Positions 1-7,744 of a stretch of 10,325 bases of DNA are shown piece after piece. The notes under the pieces are model-generated. The model worked only from the letters and a program-made list of their open reading frames with translations. It did no database searches and was not told where the DNA came from. Made by a program: the position numbers and the translations under genes. The first letter of the stretch is position 1. Every line of letters begins with the position of its first letter. Origin of the DNA: Bacteroidia bacterium (GTDB lineage: Bacteria > Bacteroidota > Bacteroidia > JABEUT01); contig JABEUT010000223.1 in the NCBI GenBank assembly GCA_013044305.1, positions 1 through 10,325 of the forward strand. The letters run 5' to 3'.

Positions 1-555
1 CAATACAATTATCAGAGCCTTGCCGGTTCAGCCGGCGGAAGAATAAGCCTGGCGCCGCTTGGCTTCAGCGACATACTGCTGGAAGGCGGATGGCTCTTTG
101 GCCAGGTTCCTTATCCGCTCCTGTTCATACACCGTGCCAATCAAACCTACCTTTTCGATGAAAATTCATATAACCTTATGAACTTCCTTGAGTTTGCGAG
201 CGACAAGTATATTGCCTTGAGCATCGACCATTCCTTTTACGGATTTTTCTTCAATCGTATTCCCTTGCTTAGGCGGCTCAACTGGCGCGAAGGCATCAAC
301 TTTAAAATCCTGTATGGCGGCTTATCGCCTGAAAACAATCCGGCAATAAATAAAAGCGCCATGCTATTGCCGATGTATGCCAATGGGGTTCCGTTAACTT
401 ATGCATTAAATAACGGACCATACATTGAGGGTAGTTTTGCTATACTCAACGTTTTCAAGATCTTGCGGTTTGATATAGTGCGCCGTTTCACCTACCTGAA
501 CAATCCCAATGTGTCGGCATGGGGTTTAAGGGCGAAACTGAAATTCGATTTTTGA
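1..555 (+). CDS. DUF5686-like outer-membrane protein, C-terminal part (5' truncated)
   Basis: The reading frame is open from the first base and ends at TGA 553-555, so only the last 184 residues are visible and the start lies outside the window. Visible residues 34-41 (GQVPYPLL), 59-70 (LMNFLEFASDKY) and 81-97 (GFFFNRIPLL followed by RRLNWRE) match, from memory, the conserved end of the DUF5686 family. Those are large Bacteroidota proteins, often with an N-terminal carboxypeptidase-regulatory-like domain followed by an outer-membrane beta-barrel. The tail alternates hydrophobic and polar residues and ends in Phe (LKFDF), as outer-membrane barrels usually do. The first ATG in the frame (178) falls inside the conserved region and is not the real start. 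The gene is followed by a 151-bp gap and is probably not co-transcribed with the Rieske gene. The function of the family is not established, so only outer-membrane location is inferred. Confidence 0.8.
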   Translation, partial: QYNYQSLAGSAGGRISLAPLGFSDILLEGGWLFGQVPYPLLFIHRANQTYLFDENSYNLMNFLEFASDKYIALSIDHSFYGFFFNRIPLLRRLNWREGINFKILYGGLSPENNPAINKSAMLLPMYANGVPLTYALNNGPYIEGSFAILNVFKILRFDIVRRFTYLNNPNVSAWGLRAKLKFDF

Positions 556-642
556 GGCAAGGTCACAAATAATGCAATTTCCTCCCTTTATGCCTTGAAA
601 AAACCAAAGCATAATTTAACAAATCCGCATCCACAAAATAAA

Positions 643-650
643 TAAATTTG
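643..650 (+). promoter_or_regulatory. Candidate Bacteroidota -7 promoter element (TAAATTTG)
   Basis: TAAATTTG fits the Bacteroidota sigma-factor -7 consensus TAnnTTTG. It would start transcription near 656, giving a 5' leader of about 50 nt before the Rieske ATG at 707. No TTTG or TTG is found at the expected -33 position, so the promoter is only half supported. It lies in the 151-bp gap after the DUF5686-like gene and would serve the four-gene Rieske set. Confidence 0.4.
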
Positions 651-706
651 AACCTTTAACCTTCCGCTGTCGTCTTTGTTCATAAACCCAATAAACCTCC
701 TCATTT

Positions 707-1129
707 ATGAATAGAAGAGATTTCATTCAGCAGTCTTTGCTCGCCTCCTGTGGTATAGCTGCCGGCGCTCTGGCTCTCGATTCCTGCTCCAAGCCTTCCT
801 CCGCCTCACCGGCGCCTTCAGCACCGACAGTGAATTTCACTATTGACATCAGCACTTCCCAATATAACGCCCTGCAGGTAAACGGGAATTATCTCTATGC
901 CAATAATGTAATAATAGCACGCGACAACTCCGGAAATTTTGTTGCCTTATACCAGGTATGTACTCATGCCGGCTGCACAGTCCAGTTTAACGGCACCAAT
1001 CAATTTCCCTGTCCCTGCCATGGCTCTGTATTCAGCGAAAGCGGTGCTGTACTCAACGGCCCTGCCTCCTCGCCGCTTAAAAAATACAATACCCAGCTCA
1101 CCGGAACTCAATTGCACGTATGGGGATAA
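707..1129 (+). CDS. Tat-exported Rieske 2Fe-2S lipoprotein
   Basis: A 140-residue protein with a C-terminal Rieske domain, a periplasmic electron carrier fold. The cluster motifs are plain: CTHAGC (C85, H87, C90) and CPCHGS (C102, C104, H105). C85/H87/C102/H105 would hold the 2Fe-2S cluster, and C90/C104 match the extra cysteine pair that forms a disulfide in cytochrome bc1/b6f-type Rieske proteins, suggesting a relatively high potential. The N-terminus has a twin-arginine motif (NRRDF), a hydrophobic stretch and a lipobox-like LDSC ending at C27, so Tat export and lipidation are inferred; LASC ending at C15 is a less likely alternative because it sits inside the hydrophobic stretch. A Ser/Ala/Pro-rich linker (about 28-40) follows. 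There is no transmembrane anchor and no cytochrome b gene nearby, so this is not an ordinary bc1 subunit. It is the first gene of a set with a cytochrome-like lipoprotein, YceI and a DUF5777-type barrel. The electron partner is unknown. Confidence 0.9.
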   Translation: MNRRDFIQQSLLASCGIAAGALALDSCSKPSSASPAPSAPTVNFTIDISTSQYNALQVNGNYLYANNVIIARDNSGNFVALYQVCTHAGCTVQFNGTNQFPCPCHGSVFSESGAVLNGPASSPLKKYNTQLTGTQLHVWG

Positions 1130-1189
1130 ATCATTCTGCAAGGATTAAATGCTACTTTAGTGTTTCCGAAAATTAACAAAATGTATTGA

Positions 1190-1582
1190 ATGAGGTATAA
1201 GAGTCTTAGATGGGCTGCGGCGATTGTGGTTTTTTACATCGTTTCAAGCCTTTTCAGCTGCGAAAAGAGTGTGAGTCAGCCGTTAGCCTTGCCGGCAGGC
1301 TGCGACACAGCCAATTTGACTTATTCGAACAGTATTCAGACTATTCTAATTTCTGGTTGCGGTGCACTTAACTACACCTGTCATGGCGGCGGGGTATCCA
1401 CCCATCAGGGCAACTTCAGTACTTACATCTCGCTACAAAGCTATGCCGCAGGAGGCAAGTACAGCGAAATGTGGAGTTATGTTTACAACCTGAAAAAAAT
1501 GCCTTTGTACCCCTATCAGCAGCTGGATGCTTGCTCCAGCGCAAAACTGAAGCAATGGCTCCTTGACGGGGCGCCTTTATAA
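1190..1582 (+). CDS. Small cytochrome-c-like lipoprotein with atypical Cys-His motif
   Basis: A 130-residue exported protein. The N-terminus is basic, then hydrophobic, and ends in a lipobox-like LFSC at C24, so an outer-membrane lipoprotein is likely. The rest resembles a common Bacteroidota mini-cytochrome family: a YSNSIQTIL segment (45-53), a Cys...Cys-His motif followed by GGG, a Tyr/Ser-rich middle, a Met-Pro (104-105) that could supply a distal haem ligand, and an ending L-x-x-C-x(6)-QWLLDGAPL. The haem motif is not CxxCH: it reads C57-x6-C64-H65, so covalent haem binding is uncertain and the cysteines (also C38 and C115) could instead form disulfides. It starts 60 bp after the Rieske gene and ends 12 bp before the YceI gene, which supports co-transcription and a role in envelope electron transfer. 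The redox role is inference. Confidence 0.65.
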   Translation: MRYKSLRWAAAIVVFYIVSSLFSCEKSVSQPLALPAGCDTANLTYSNSIQTILISGCGALNYTCHGGGVSTHQGNFSTYISLQSYAAGGKYSEMWSYVYNLKKMPLYPYQQLDACSSAKLKQWLLDGAPL

Positions 1583-1594
1583 ACCACTTGTACA

Positions 1595-2149
1595 ATGAGA
1601 AGTAAAATCATATTATTTGTAATTATTGCCATTTCGGTAATTCAGGGCAAAGCCCAGATTTATATAGCGGATTCATGCCGTATATCCTTTTTCTCAAAAA
1701 CTAAAATGGAAAACATTGATGCTGTGAACACTATTTCGAAACCAATTATGAGCACGGCAACAGGCGAATTTGATGTTTCTGTGTCCAATGCTTTTTTCGA
1801 CTTTAAGAAGCAACTCATGAAAGAACATTTCAACGAGGATTATATGGAAACAGCCAAATACCCAAAAACGGTTTTCACAGGCAAAATAAATGAGAAAATT
1901 GACTTTACTAAAAACGGAACAGATTCCATATCTATTTCAGGCATTATGGATATGCACGGGGTGAAGAAAAATATTACCATACACGGTGTAATGGTTGTTA
2001 AAGACAGCGTATTATATCTGAAAGCAATCTTCAGGCTTTTCATGAAGGATTACAATATAAAGATACCATCAGTTGTTTCACTGAATCTGGCTGAAAGTGT
2101 TGATGTAACCTTTACCGCCGCCATGGTGCCATACGCAGTCAAAAAGTAA
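1595..2149 (+). CDS. YceI-family periplasmic protein
   Basis: A 184-residue protein with a Sec signal peptide (about 1-20, ending GKAQ) and a YceI-like lipocalin-type domain over the remainder. Recognisable blocks are KEHFNEDYMETAKYPKTVFTG (from about residue 76), the G-x-M-D-M-H-G-V-K-K-x-I-T-I-x-G block (117-131), and an end segment with DYNIKIPSVV followed by NLAESVDVTF (152-173). Members of the fold bind long apolar molecules such as polyisoprenoids, and in some bacteria YceI genes accompany cytochrome b561 genes. Whether this one binds a quinone-like or isoprenoid ligand is inference. It begins 12 bp after the cytochrome-like gene and is followed 44 bp later by the barrel gene, so it is part of the same operon. 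Length is normal for the family and no truncation is seen. Confidence 0.85.
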   Translation: MRSKIILFVIIAISVIQGKAQIYIADSCRISFFSKTKMENIDAVNTISKPIMSTATGEFDVSVSNAFFDFKKQLMKEHFNEDYMETAKYPKTVFTGKINEKIDFTKNGTDSISISGIMDMHGVKKNITIHGVMVVKDSVLYLKAIFRLFMKDYNIKIPSVVSLNLAESVDVTFTAAMVPYAVKK

Positions 2150-2193
2150 TCATTCCGAAACCGCTTACCGAACCAACCCTTATCTGAACTGTC

Positions 2194-3123
2194 ATGAATC
2201 TTAAAATTTATTCAGTTGCATTTCTCATCCTGCTTGGTTGCATGCAGGCAAAATGTCAGAATCTGCTTCATCTCGCCGACTCCCTTCAGGGGGGGACTCA
2301 AAAGGGCAAGCCCTACCAGCCTTCAACCTGGAAAGACACGCGGTTGATTAATGCACAGACCACCAAAACAGCCGCACCGAAATCAATGATTTTTCGCATC
2401 GTTCACAGATTTGGGAACATGGGTACACAAGATGGTGGTTTCCATACCCTGTACGGCTTTGATGTGGCTTCCGACATATATTTTTCTTTTGAATTCGGCA
2501 TTACAAAAAATCTGGAAGTAGGCATTGGCAGAAGCATGCAACAGGAGCTTATTGATGTAATGGCAAAGTACAGGATACTTACTCAAAAAACAGATGTGAT
2601 GCCAATTTCCATGGCTTTATATGAAGATGCCGGGGTTACGCCGGAGCTGAATTCGATATTATATGCCAACTCAAGCGTGTCATCAGGCCCGTTCTCCGAC
2701 AGGCTGATGTATTTATCACAGTTAATCATTGACAGGAGGTTCTGTGAAAGGCTTTCTGTAGAACTTTTTACCGGGTTAAGCCACCGGAACTATATAATTT
2801 CAAAAATAAACCCGAATAACAATGCTGCAGACCAAACTAACATACCATACGTAGGCGCAGGAGGCAGATTGGGTATTACAAAGCATTCGGCATTGGTGTT
2901 CGACTATTACTATGTTATTTCCGCATACAGGGCGAACAACAGTTTTTATTCGAATTCGTTTTCTGTCGGATATGAAGTTGAAACGGGCGGCCATGTCTTT
3001 GAAATTAATCTAAGCAATGCAACATTCATCAACGAAAACAATATTATCCCTAACACCACAGATTCATGGTTTTCAGGCGGCTTCAAATTGGGCTTTTCAA
3101 TATCCAGGGCATTTAACCTTTAA
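2194..3123 (+). CDS. DUF5777-type outer-membrane beta-barrel protein
   Basis: A 309-residue protein with a signal peptide (about 1-22, ending AKCQN). The body matches my recollection of the DUF5777 family, seen mostly in Bacteroidota: TWKDTRLINAQ (45-55), an I-x-HRFG block (69-74), a long run of short amphipathic strands with F-x-F-E-F-G-I-T and VGIGRS (97-114), GAGGRLGITK (221-230), a Tyr-rich strand (237-240), VETGGHVFEI (262-271) and a final GFKLGFSISRAF. These features indicate an outer-membrane beta-barrel with a near-terminal Phe. No biochemical role is known to me. The barrel follows the Rieske, cytochrome-like and YceI genes at 44 bp spacing, so it may be the outer-membrane member of that module. 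A run of seven G (2289-2295) lies in codons 32-34. The stop is 38 bp from the convergent T9SS cargo gene. Confidence 0.8.
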   Translation: MNLKIYSVAFLILLGCMQAKCQNLLHLADSLQGGTQKGKPYQPSTWKDTRLINAQTTKTAAPKSMIFRIVHRFGNMGTQDGGFHTLYGFDVASDIYFSFEFGITKNLEVGIGRSMQQELIDVMAKYRILTQKTDVMPISMALYEDAGVTPELNSILYANSSVSSGPFSDRLMYLSQLIIDRRFCERLSVELFTGLSHRNYIISKINPNNNAADQTNIPYVGAGGRLGITKHSALVFDYYYVISAYRANNSFYSNSFSVGYEVETGGHVFEINLSNATFINENNIIPNTTDSWFSGGFKLGFSISRAFNL

Positions 3124-3161
3124 CCCTCTACTGCCCCGTTTTGTTTTCAGGCTGGAGACGA

Positions 3162-4310
3162 TTACCTGCTTATGACAAGCCGTCCCGTTGCCACCCTTTC
3201 TCCCCTGTCATTCACAAGGGTATAAATATATAGGCCGGAAGGCTGATTGCAAAGGTTAACGTTGAAAGATGGATTTTGATGAGGGGTTATGAATATATTG
3301 TTATAAACCACCTGCCCCGTCATATTGTATATTTTAACGCCATAATTGCCTGACGGAGCATAATTTCCGTCAACTTGAAAGGTGAAATTCCCGCTACCCG
3401 GATTCGGATAAACGAGACAATTGTTTATACTTGAATTGATTTGATTCAGGCCAAGTAATGCCTTCCTGGCGCTGTCGCGATAAACAGCACTGGTGAAAAC
3501 GGGATTTCCCGCAACAATCTGTTCATTTACCTGCAATATGGGCAACCCGAAGCCGTTGGCAAACCATTTATATTGAATTTGACCGGTTACCGGTGTGGAG
3601 AAGCCTATATGAATAGGTGTATCAATATTTAAACTGTCAAAACTGAACAATACTGTTTTTACCCTAAGGGTGTTAAAACTGCCGAAAGGTGTTTTTAATG
3701 TACCCCATCCGTCAACATGGTTCACACGCTTCTGGTGTGTTGAATAGTATCCCAGACCAGATATGCTTACCTGACTGCTTGAACGGCACGAATCGGAGTT
3801 TCCATAAGTCATTGGGAATACATACATTACATCTATGGTGTCATCTTTCACCGATGTGGGCAGGCCATTGATAATGGCTCCATAGCCCACACTTTCATAA
3901 TTACTGCTCTCGTCTTTGTAGTAATTTATAACCTTGGTTATGGTTACGGGACCAAGGGCGGGAAGGCTTGGCGCTGCCTGCGCCACCGTGGCTTTATAGG
4001 CAGGGTACAATAAACCGTTGTTAAAGAAAAATTGGTATGCAAGCGGCGTGGAACTTACTGCAAGAAACGTATCTACAGTCTGTGTAAAGGGAATAAGTGC
4101 GGTATAATCCCATAAATAATTTGTTCCTGTAAGGGCAGGGTTGGGAAGCCCGGCATTGCTATTGCAGGTACTAAGCCTGATGGTATCGCCCGGCTGGGGC
4201 ATATCCGTCTGTGATACAGTAATTTGGCCAAAGACGAAACTGGTTTGAATAAGAATGAAGTATACCAATAGGTAAAACCTGTTCCCTTTAATGGTGATGG
4301 ATGTAATCAT
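3162..4310 (-). CDS. Secreted protein with type A T9SS C-terminal sorting domain
   Basis: A 382-residue protein. Residues 1-29 form a Sec signal peptide (hydrophobic 12-27, ending VFGQ). Residues 30-285 resemble a Bacteroidota-specific secreted region with early GDTIRLS and LWDYTALIP segments; I know of no assigned activity and see no catalytic motif. Residues 299-382 are a type A T9SS sorting domain: VYPNPGSGNFTF (300-311), a VKIYNMTGQVVY block (325-336), QPSGLYIYTL (356-365) and a final GRLVISR. The family rule is transfer across the outer membrane by T9SS, removal of this domain by a PorU-type sortase, and attachment to the surface or release. It is the last gene of the probable PorP-like / scaffold / cargo operon, 68 bp after the scaffold gene. 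No promoter-like TAnnTTTG element is seen in that gap. The ATG start at 4310 is directly followed by the signal peptide. Confidence 0.85.
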   Translation of the reverse strand: MITSITIKGNRFYLLVYFILIQTSFVFGQITVSQTDMPQPGDTIRLSTCNSNAGLPNPALTGTNYLWDYTALIPFTQTVDTFLAVSSTPLAYQFFFNNGLLYPAYKATVAQAAPSLPALGPVTITKVINYYKDESSNYESVGYGAIINGLPTSVKDDTIDVMYVFPMTYGNSDSCRSSSQVSISGLGYYSTHQKRVNHVDGWGTLKTPFGSFNTLRVKTVLFSFDSLNIDTPIHIGFSTPVTGQIQYKWFANGFGLPILQVNEQIVAGNPVFTSAVYRDSARKALLGLNQINSSINNCLVYPNPGSGNFTFQVDGNYAPSGNYGVKIYNMTGQVVYNNIFITPHQNPSFNVNLCNQPSGLYIYTLVNDRGERVATGRLVISR

Positions 4311-4378
4311 AAATGCTTGTAAGATTTTAATTTAAAACTCCTTGGCGCTGCAATTGCCGGGCAAAAAAGGTTATTTGC

Positions 4379-6457
4379 TTAATTGGTCTTTGGGTTTAGC
4401 AAATCTGATAACACAACCCTGTGACCCTTATATATTCCGGTTACCCAGGCATCTTTTACTCCTCTTTTTCTAGCTTCATTCCTTAAAAGGACAGCTTCAT
4501 GATAGTTCTTGTACATGCCCATGGTAAACCTTGTGATGCCATCCGGAAAGCCGGTAATGGCAATAGGTTTTATCTCTACATTTTTATACTTGAAATTTTT
4601 AGGAAAATGATAGGCACCTATCTGCACGGTGAACATGATATTATTCAGGCATAAATCTCCACTGATATGTTTTACCATGTTTCTCAAAACATTGGTGTCC
4701 GCCGTCAATCCGTTAAACCTGCGCATTAAAGTATAAATATCGGGTATGCAGGTATCGGCCACTACCGGCTTAACGGTATCTGTCTTTGCAACCACTACCT
4801 TCGTTGGTGCGCTTCCGGGTATAAACAATGCTATATTCTTAACAATTTCGCGGTAGGTAACGGTGTCGGATATGGAAAGGTTGAAAGTATAATCGGGATA
4901 GCCGTCGGCGGTTACTTTAATTTCATATTCGGAACCTGCAGGCAGCGACAACAGGTATTCTCCCGTACCTGACTTCGACATGGAGGGAGTTGTAACATTT
5001 GTGGTTTTATTAAGCAAGGTTATTTTTGCAGAAAGGGTATTACGGGTAATGGAGTCGAGCACCACGCCTTTAAGCACAATAAGGTTTGATGAAAGACCGT
5101 TCATCTCAATCCTGAATATGTCTAAACCTCCGTATCCCCCGTTTTTGGCAGAAGCATAATAGCCGTGTTTTCCGCTTGCGGATACAATAAAAAAAACATC
5201 ATCATCGGGCGTGTTTACAGGGTAGCCGAGATTTTCAGGCACTCCCCAGCTATTGCCGGCTTTGGTGCTTTTAAAAATATCATACCCTCCCATGGAATTA
5301 TGACCCTTTGAACTGAAGTACATCGTTTTACCATCAGGATGGATATAAACGCCCTCCTCATCATAAGGGGTATTTATGGTGTCGCCTAAATTTATTGCAT
5401 TTCCCCAGCTGCTGTCTGGCTGCATATAGCTTTTGTATATATCCCTGCCGCCCTTGCCTCCCGGTTTATCGCTTACAAAATACAGAATTTTCCCATCAGG
5501 CGACAAGCAAACCGTTGATTCGTGATAAGGTGTGTTTATCTTATCGCTAAGCGCCACAGGGGTCGACCATCCGTTTGAACCCAAGTTGCTGTAATATATA
5601 TCGCCGCCGTTTATATCGCGGAAGATAAACAGTTTTTGGCCATCAGGGCTTAGATATGCGGTGGCATCATTATCAGGGGTATTGATAGGCGGGCCCATGT
5701 TGTCGGCTGTATCCCAGTGTCCGTTTTTAAAATGCGAGATGTAAATATCCTCGAAGTATTCCCCTGTTCCGGGGTCAATAAATCCGCCTGTTGTGCTTGG
5801 TCTCTTGGATGTGAAAACTATTGTATTCTCGTCGGCGGTTAAAAAGGGGCTGTAATCGGGATAAGGGCTGTTTATTTCGGCTCCAAGATTCTCAATCTTT
5901 ACAGGTATGGGATGCTGTGACAGTGCCTTGCCGTTGGTGCATTGCTCAATATATCTTGTAATTTCTTTTTTTTCTTTCGCCCCTGCCTTTGGGAGGTAGG
6001 CTTTATATTCTGTTATTGCACTGTCCCACATATAGTTGAGATGATAAGCCCGGGCAAAATAAAAATCCATTCGCTTGCTTATTTTATGGTCAAGTGCATA
6101 ACCTTTGTTGAAATAGGGCAGGCAGCCTCCTTTGTAAAAATCCTTTGTATTCAGGTAACAAACTCCTATCTTAACGTTTAGGTCGGCATTATCGGGGTTT
6201 ATTGAGTCGGCGCTCTTATAGCTTTCCATTGCAAGGTCGTATTCTTCATTTTTAAGATGCTCATCGCCTTCCTTTATCTTATCCAGGGCAAATTTCAGAC
6301 CAGTAGGATTGTTCTTGAAGTTATGTGAGGTGAAACTTACATTTTGCTGTGCAAATAATTCCCCGCAGGCAAATACTATCAGCAATATCAACAGGAATGG
6401 GGAAGGTAAGTTGAGTGTTTCGTTAAGTGATTTTCTCACAGTATTTATTAATTTCAA
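4379..6457 (-). CDS. PorE-like multidomain scaffold: TPR, PD40 propeller, carboxypeptidase-regulatory-like domain, SPOR-like end
   Basis: A 692-residue exported protein (numbered from TTG at 6457). Order: signal peptide (to about 37, ending ELFAQQ); TPR-like helices (about 53-175); five PD40 blades marked by repeated INSP/INTP/VNTP, PDG and GG(x)DI motifs (about 193-452), likely a beta-propeller; a carboxypeptidase-regulatory-like sandwich (about 459-545); a linker with a Thr/Val/Lys-rich part; and a SPOR-like domain (about 607-682: FTVQIGAY, a TRFTMGMYKNYHEA block, DAWVTGIYKGHRV). T9SS PorE has the same first three parts but ends in an OmpA-like peptidoglycan-binding domain. SPOR domains bind glycan strands, so tethering of the scaffold to peptidoglycan is inferred. 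It lies 99 bp after the PorP-like gene and 68 bp before the T9SS cargo gene, in a probable operon. The start is uncertain: there is no in-frame ATG before the mature part. TTG 6457 is the longest choice after a stop two codons upstream; GTG 6439 gives a more usual signal peptide. Confidence 0.85.
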   Translation of the reverse strand: MKLINTVRKSLNETLNLPSPFLLILLIVFACGELFAQQNVSFTSHNFKNNPTGLKFALDKIKEGDEHLKNEEYDLAMESYKSADSINPDNADLNVKIGVCYLNTKDFYKGGCLPYFNKGYALDHKISKRMDFYFARAYHLNYMWDSAITEYKAYLPKAGAKEKKEITRYIEQCTNGKALSQHPIPVKIENLGAEINSPYPDYSPFLTADENTIVFTSKRPSTTGGFIDPGTGEYFEDIYISHFKNGHWDTADNMGPPINTPDNDATAYLSPDGQKLFIFRDINGGDIYYSNLGSNGWSTPVALSDKINTPYHESTVCLSPDGKILYFVSDKPGGKGGRDIYKSYMQPDSSWGNAINLGDTINTPYDEEGVYIHPDGKTMYFSSKGHNSMGGYDIFKSTKAGNSWGVPENLGYPVNTPDDDVFFIVSASGKHGYYASAKNGGYGGLDIFRIEMNGLSSNLIVLKGVVLDSITRNTLSAKITLLNKTTNVTTPSMSKSGTGEYLLSLPAGSEYEIKVTADGYPDYTFNLSISDTVTYREIVKNIALFIPGSAPTKVVVAKTDTVKPVVADTCIPDIYTLMRRFNGLTADTNVLRNMVKHISGDLCLNNIMFTVQIGAYHFPKNFKYKNVEIKPIAITGFPDGITRFTMGMYKNYHEAVLLRNEARKRGVKDAWVTGIYKGHRVVLSDLLNPKTN

Positions 6458-6556
6458 TAATTACACCGCAATTCAGCAGTTTATAATTAAGTTGTTGGGT
6501 ATTAGAATTTTTGACTGTCAGTTGTCGATTGCCGTTATGAATGCACGGTAAAATTA

Positions 6557-7714
6557 TTAAAACATTGTATGCGTAGTGGAACCGCCAGACTCGGTGCTTC
6601 CCATAAATGGATTCGGGTTAATGAAGCGCAGTGATATTTCGAACCCTCCCCTCCCATTGGAAGCCTGATTTAAGGCAGATAGGTTTACGTCGTAACTGAA
6701 CCCAATTGCATAACTTCCGAATTCAAGGCCTGCCAATACGATAAAGGCGTCATTCCAGCGGTAATATCCGCCCAAATCAAAGGCCGAACCCTTGTTGACA
6801 CCAGTATATTTACTTTCAAGTTTAAGCAAATACCTGAAATTTGCCCCCATGTCCAATTCCTGCGCCGGTCCTTGATCAAAGAAAGCCACTGTGGGAACTA
6901 CCGCAATATTTGAGTTGGGAATGCTATACGATACATCGCCGTGTATAACATACTTCATGTACAATCTGGTGGCCATGCCATTTTGATTGTTGGGCCCGTT
7001 GGTGGTATAGAAATTGGTATTGCCCAGAAAGGCATCGCCCTGATAAAATGACATTTGCGGTTCATTTATATGAAAAACCGCCGCACCTATGTCGGCTTTT
7101 ACCTGATTATTTGAGGTCATGGTTGCCTGACCCGATCCGTAATGATAAAGTATACCGGCCGCAAAGTCGAAATATGAGAATGAAGAACCGGCCGCTTCGC
7201 CGCTTGAAGCGCCGGGCACATATTGCCCGCCCACATATTGATTATCCCAGGTTAAATTTGCCATGTTAATGCTGTGCTCTGCCCATCCGGCCTGTATGCC
7301 GGCAGAAATGCAACTTTTCTCGCTTAAGAAAATCCCGCTGGCAATGGTAAAATTAACCTGCGAAATCTGAAGTTGCCCGTCGCCCGATTTGTCGTTAAAA
7401 AAATTTAAACCCGGAGACACATATCCCTTGGACCAGTTTTTTGTAATATTATGATACTGAAAAGATGCCGCCATGGTATTATATGCGGCGCCAAGGCCAT
7501 TCATCACACTCGACCACTGATTGCGGTAGTTCAGTTCTCCCATAATCAAGCCAGGGAATGCCCCGCATAAGGCAGGATTCAAATCAAGCGGATCTTCCAG
7601 AAATTGCGAGAAATGAATATCCTGCGAATAAACATTGGTACATGCCAATAGTCCAAGACCGGATAAAATGATTGAACGCGAGAGCTTTCGGGTAAAAAAA
7701 GTAATTATGGACAT
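6557..7714 (-). CDS. PorP/SprF-family type IX secretion outer-membrane protein
   Basis: A 385-residue protein from ATG 7714. The signal peptide (about 1-30) ends VYSQ and leads into the family hallmark QDIHFSQF, followed by PLDLNPAL and G-x-F-x-G (about 42-55) and a YRNQW motif (63-67). The rest is a series of amphipathic strands typical of a barrel of the FadL-like PorP fold, with the late family signature SYAIGFSYDVNLSAL (334-348) and GGFEISLRF (356-364). A roughly 20-residue Ser/Thr/Gly tail ends in Phe. Members of this family support secretion or surface attachment of particular T9SS cargo, as SprF does for SprB. The frame is open 81 bp further upstream (to 7795), but that start would put 27 residues before the signal peptide and would span a promoter-like element at 7745-7752, so ATG 7714 is preferred. 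It is the first gene of the operon with the PorE-like scaffold and the cargo gene. Confidence 0.9.
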   Translation of the reverse strand: MSIITFFTRKLSRSIILSGLGLLACTNVYSQDIHFSQFLEDPLDLNPALCGAFPGLIMGELNYRNQWSSVMNGLGAAYNTMAASFQYHNITKNWSKGYVSPGLNFFNDKSGDGQLQISQVNFTIASGIFLSEKSCISAGIQAGWAEHSINMANLTWDNQYVGGQYVPGASSGEAAGSSFSYFDFAAGILYHYGSGQATMTSNNQVKADIGAAVFHINEPQMSFYQGDAFLGNTNFYTTNGPNNQNGMATRLYMKYVIHGDVSYSIPNSNIAVVPTVAFFDQGPAQELDMGANFRYLLKLESKYTGVNKGSAFDLGGYYRWNDAFIVLAGLEFGSYAIGFSYDVNLSALNQASNGRGGFEISLRFINPNPFMGSTESGGSTTHTMF

Positions 7715-7744
7715 AGCGTATGGTTTTTTAGCCAAATTAAAATC

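Noticed and set aside
2289..2295. Run of seven G in the DUF5777-type gene as a possible phase-variation tract
   Set aside because: Seven bases is short for slippage-based switching, and the frame is intact through a conserved product; kept only as a note in the gene entry.
3124..3161. Possible shared terminator between the convergent barrel and cargo genes
   Set aside because: No stem of useful length with a T-run is visible in the 38 bases on either strand.
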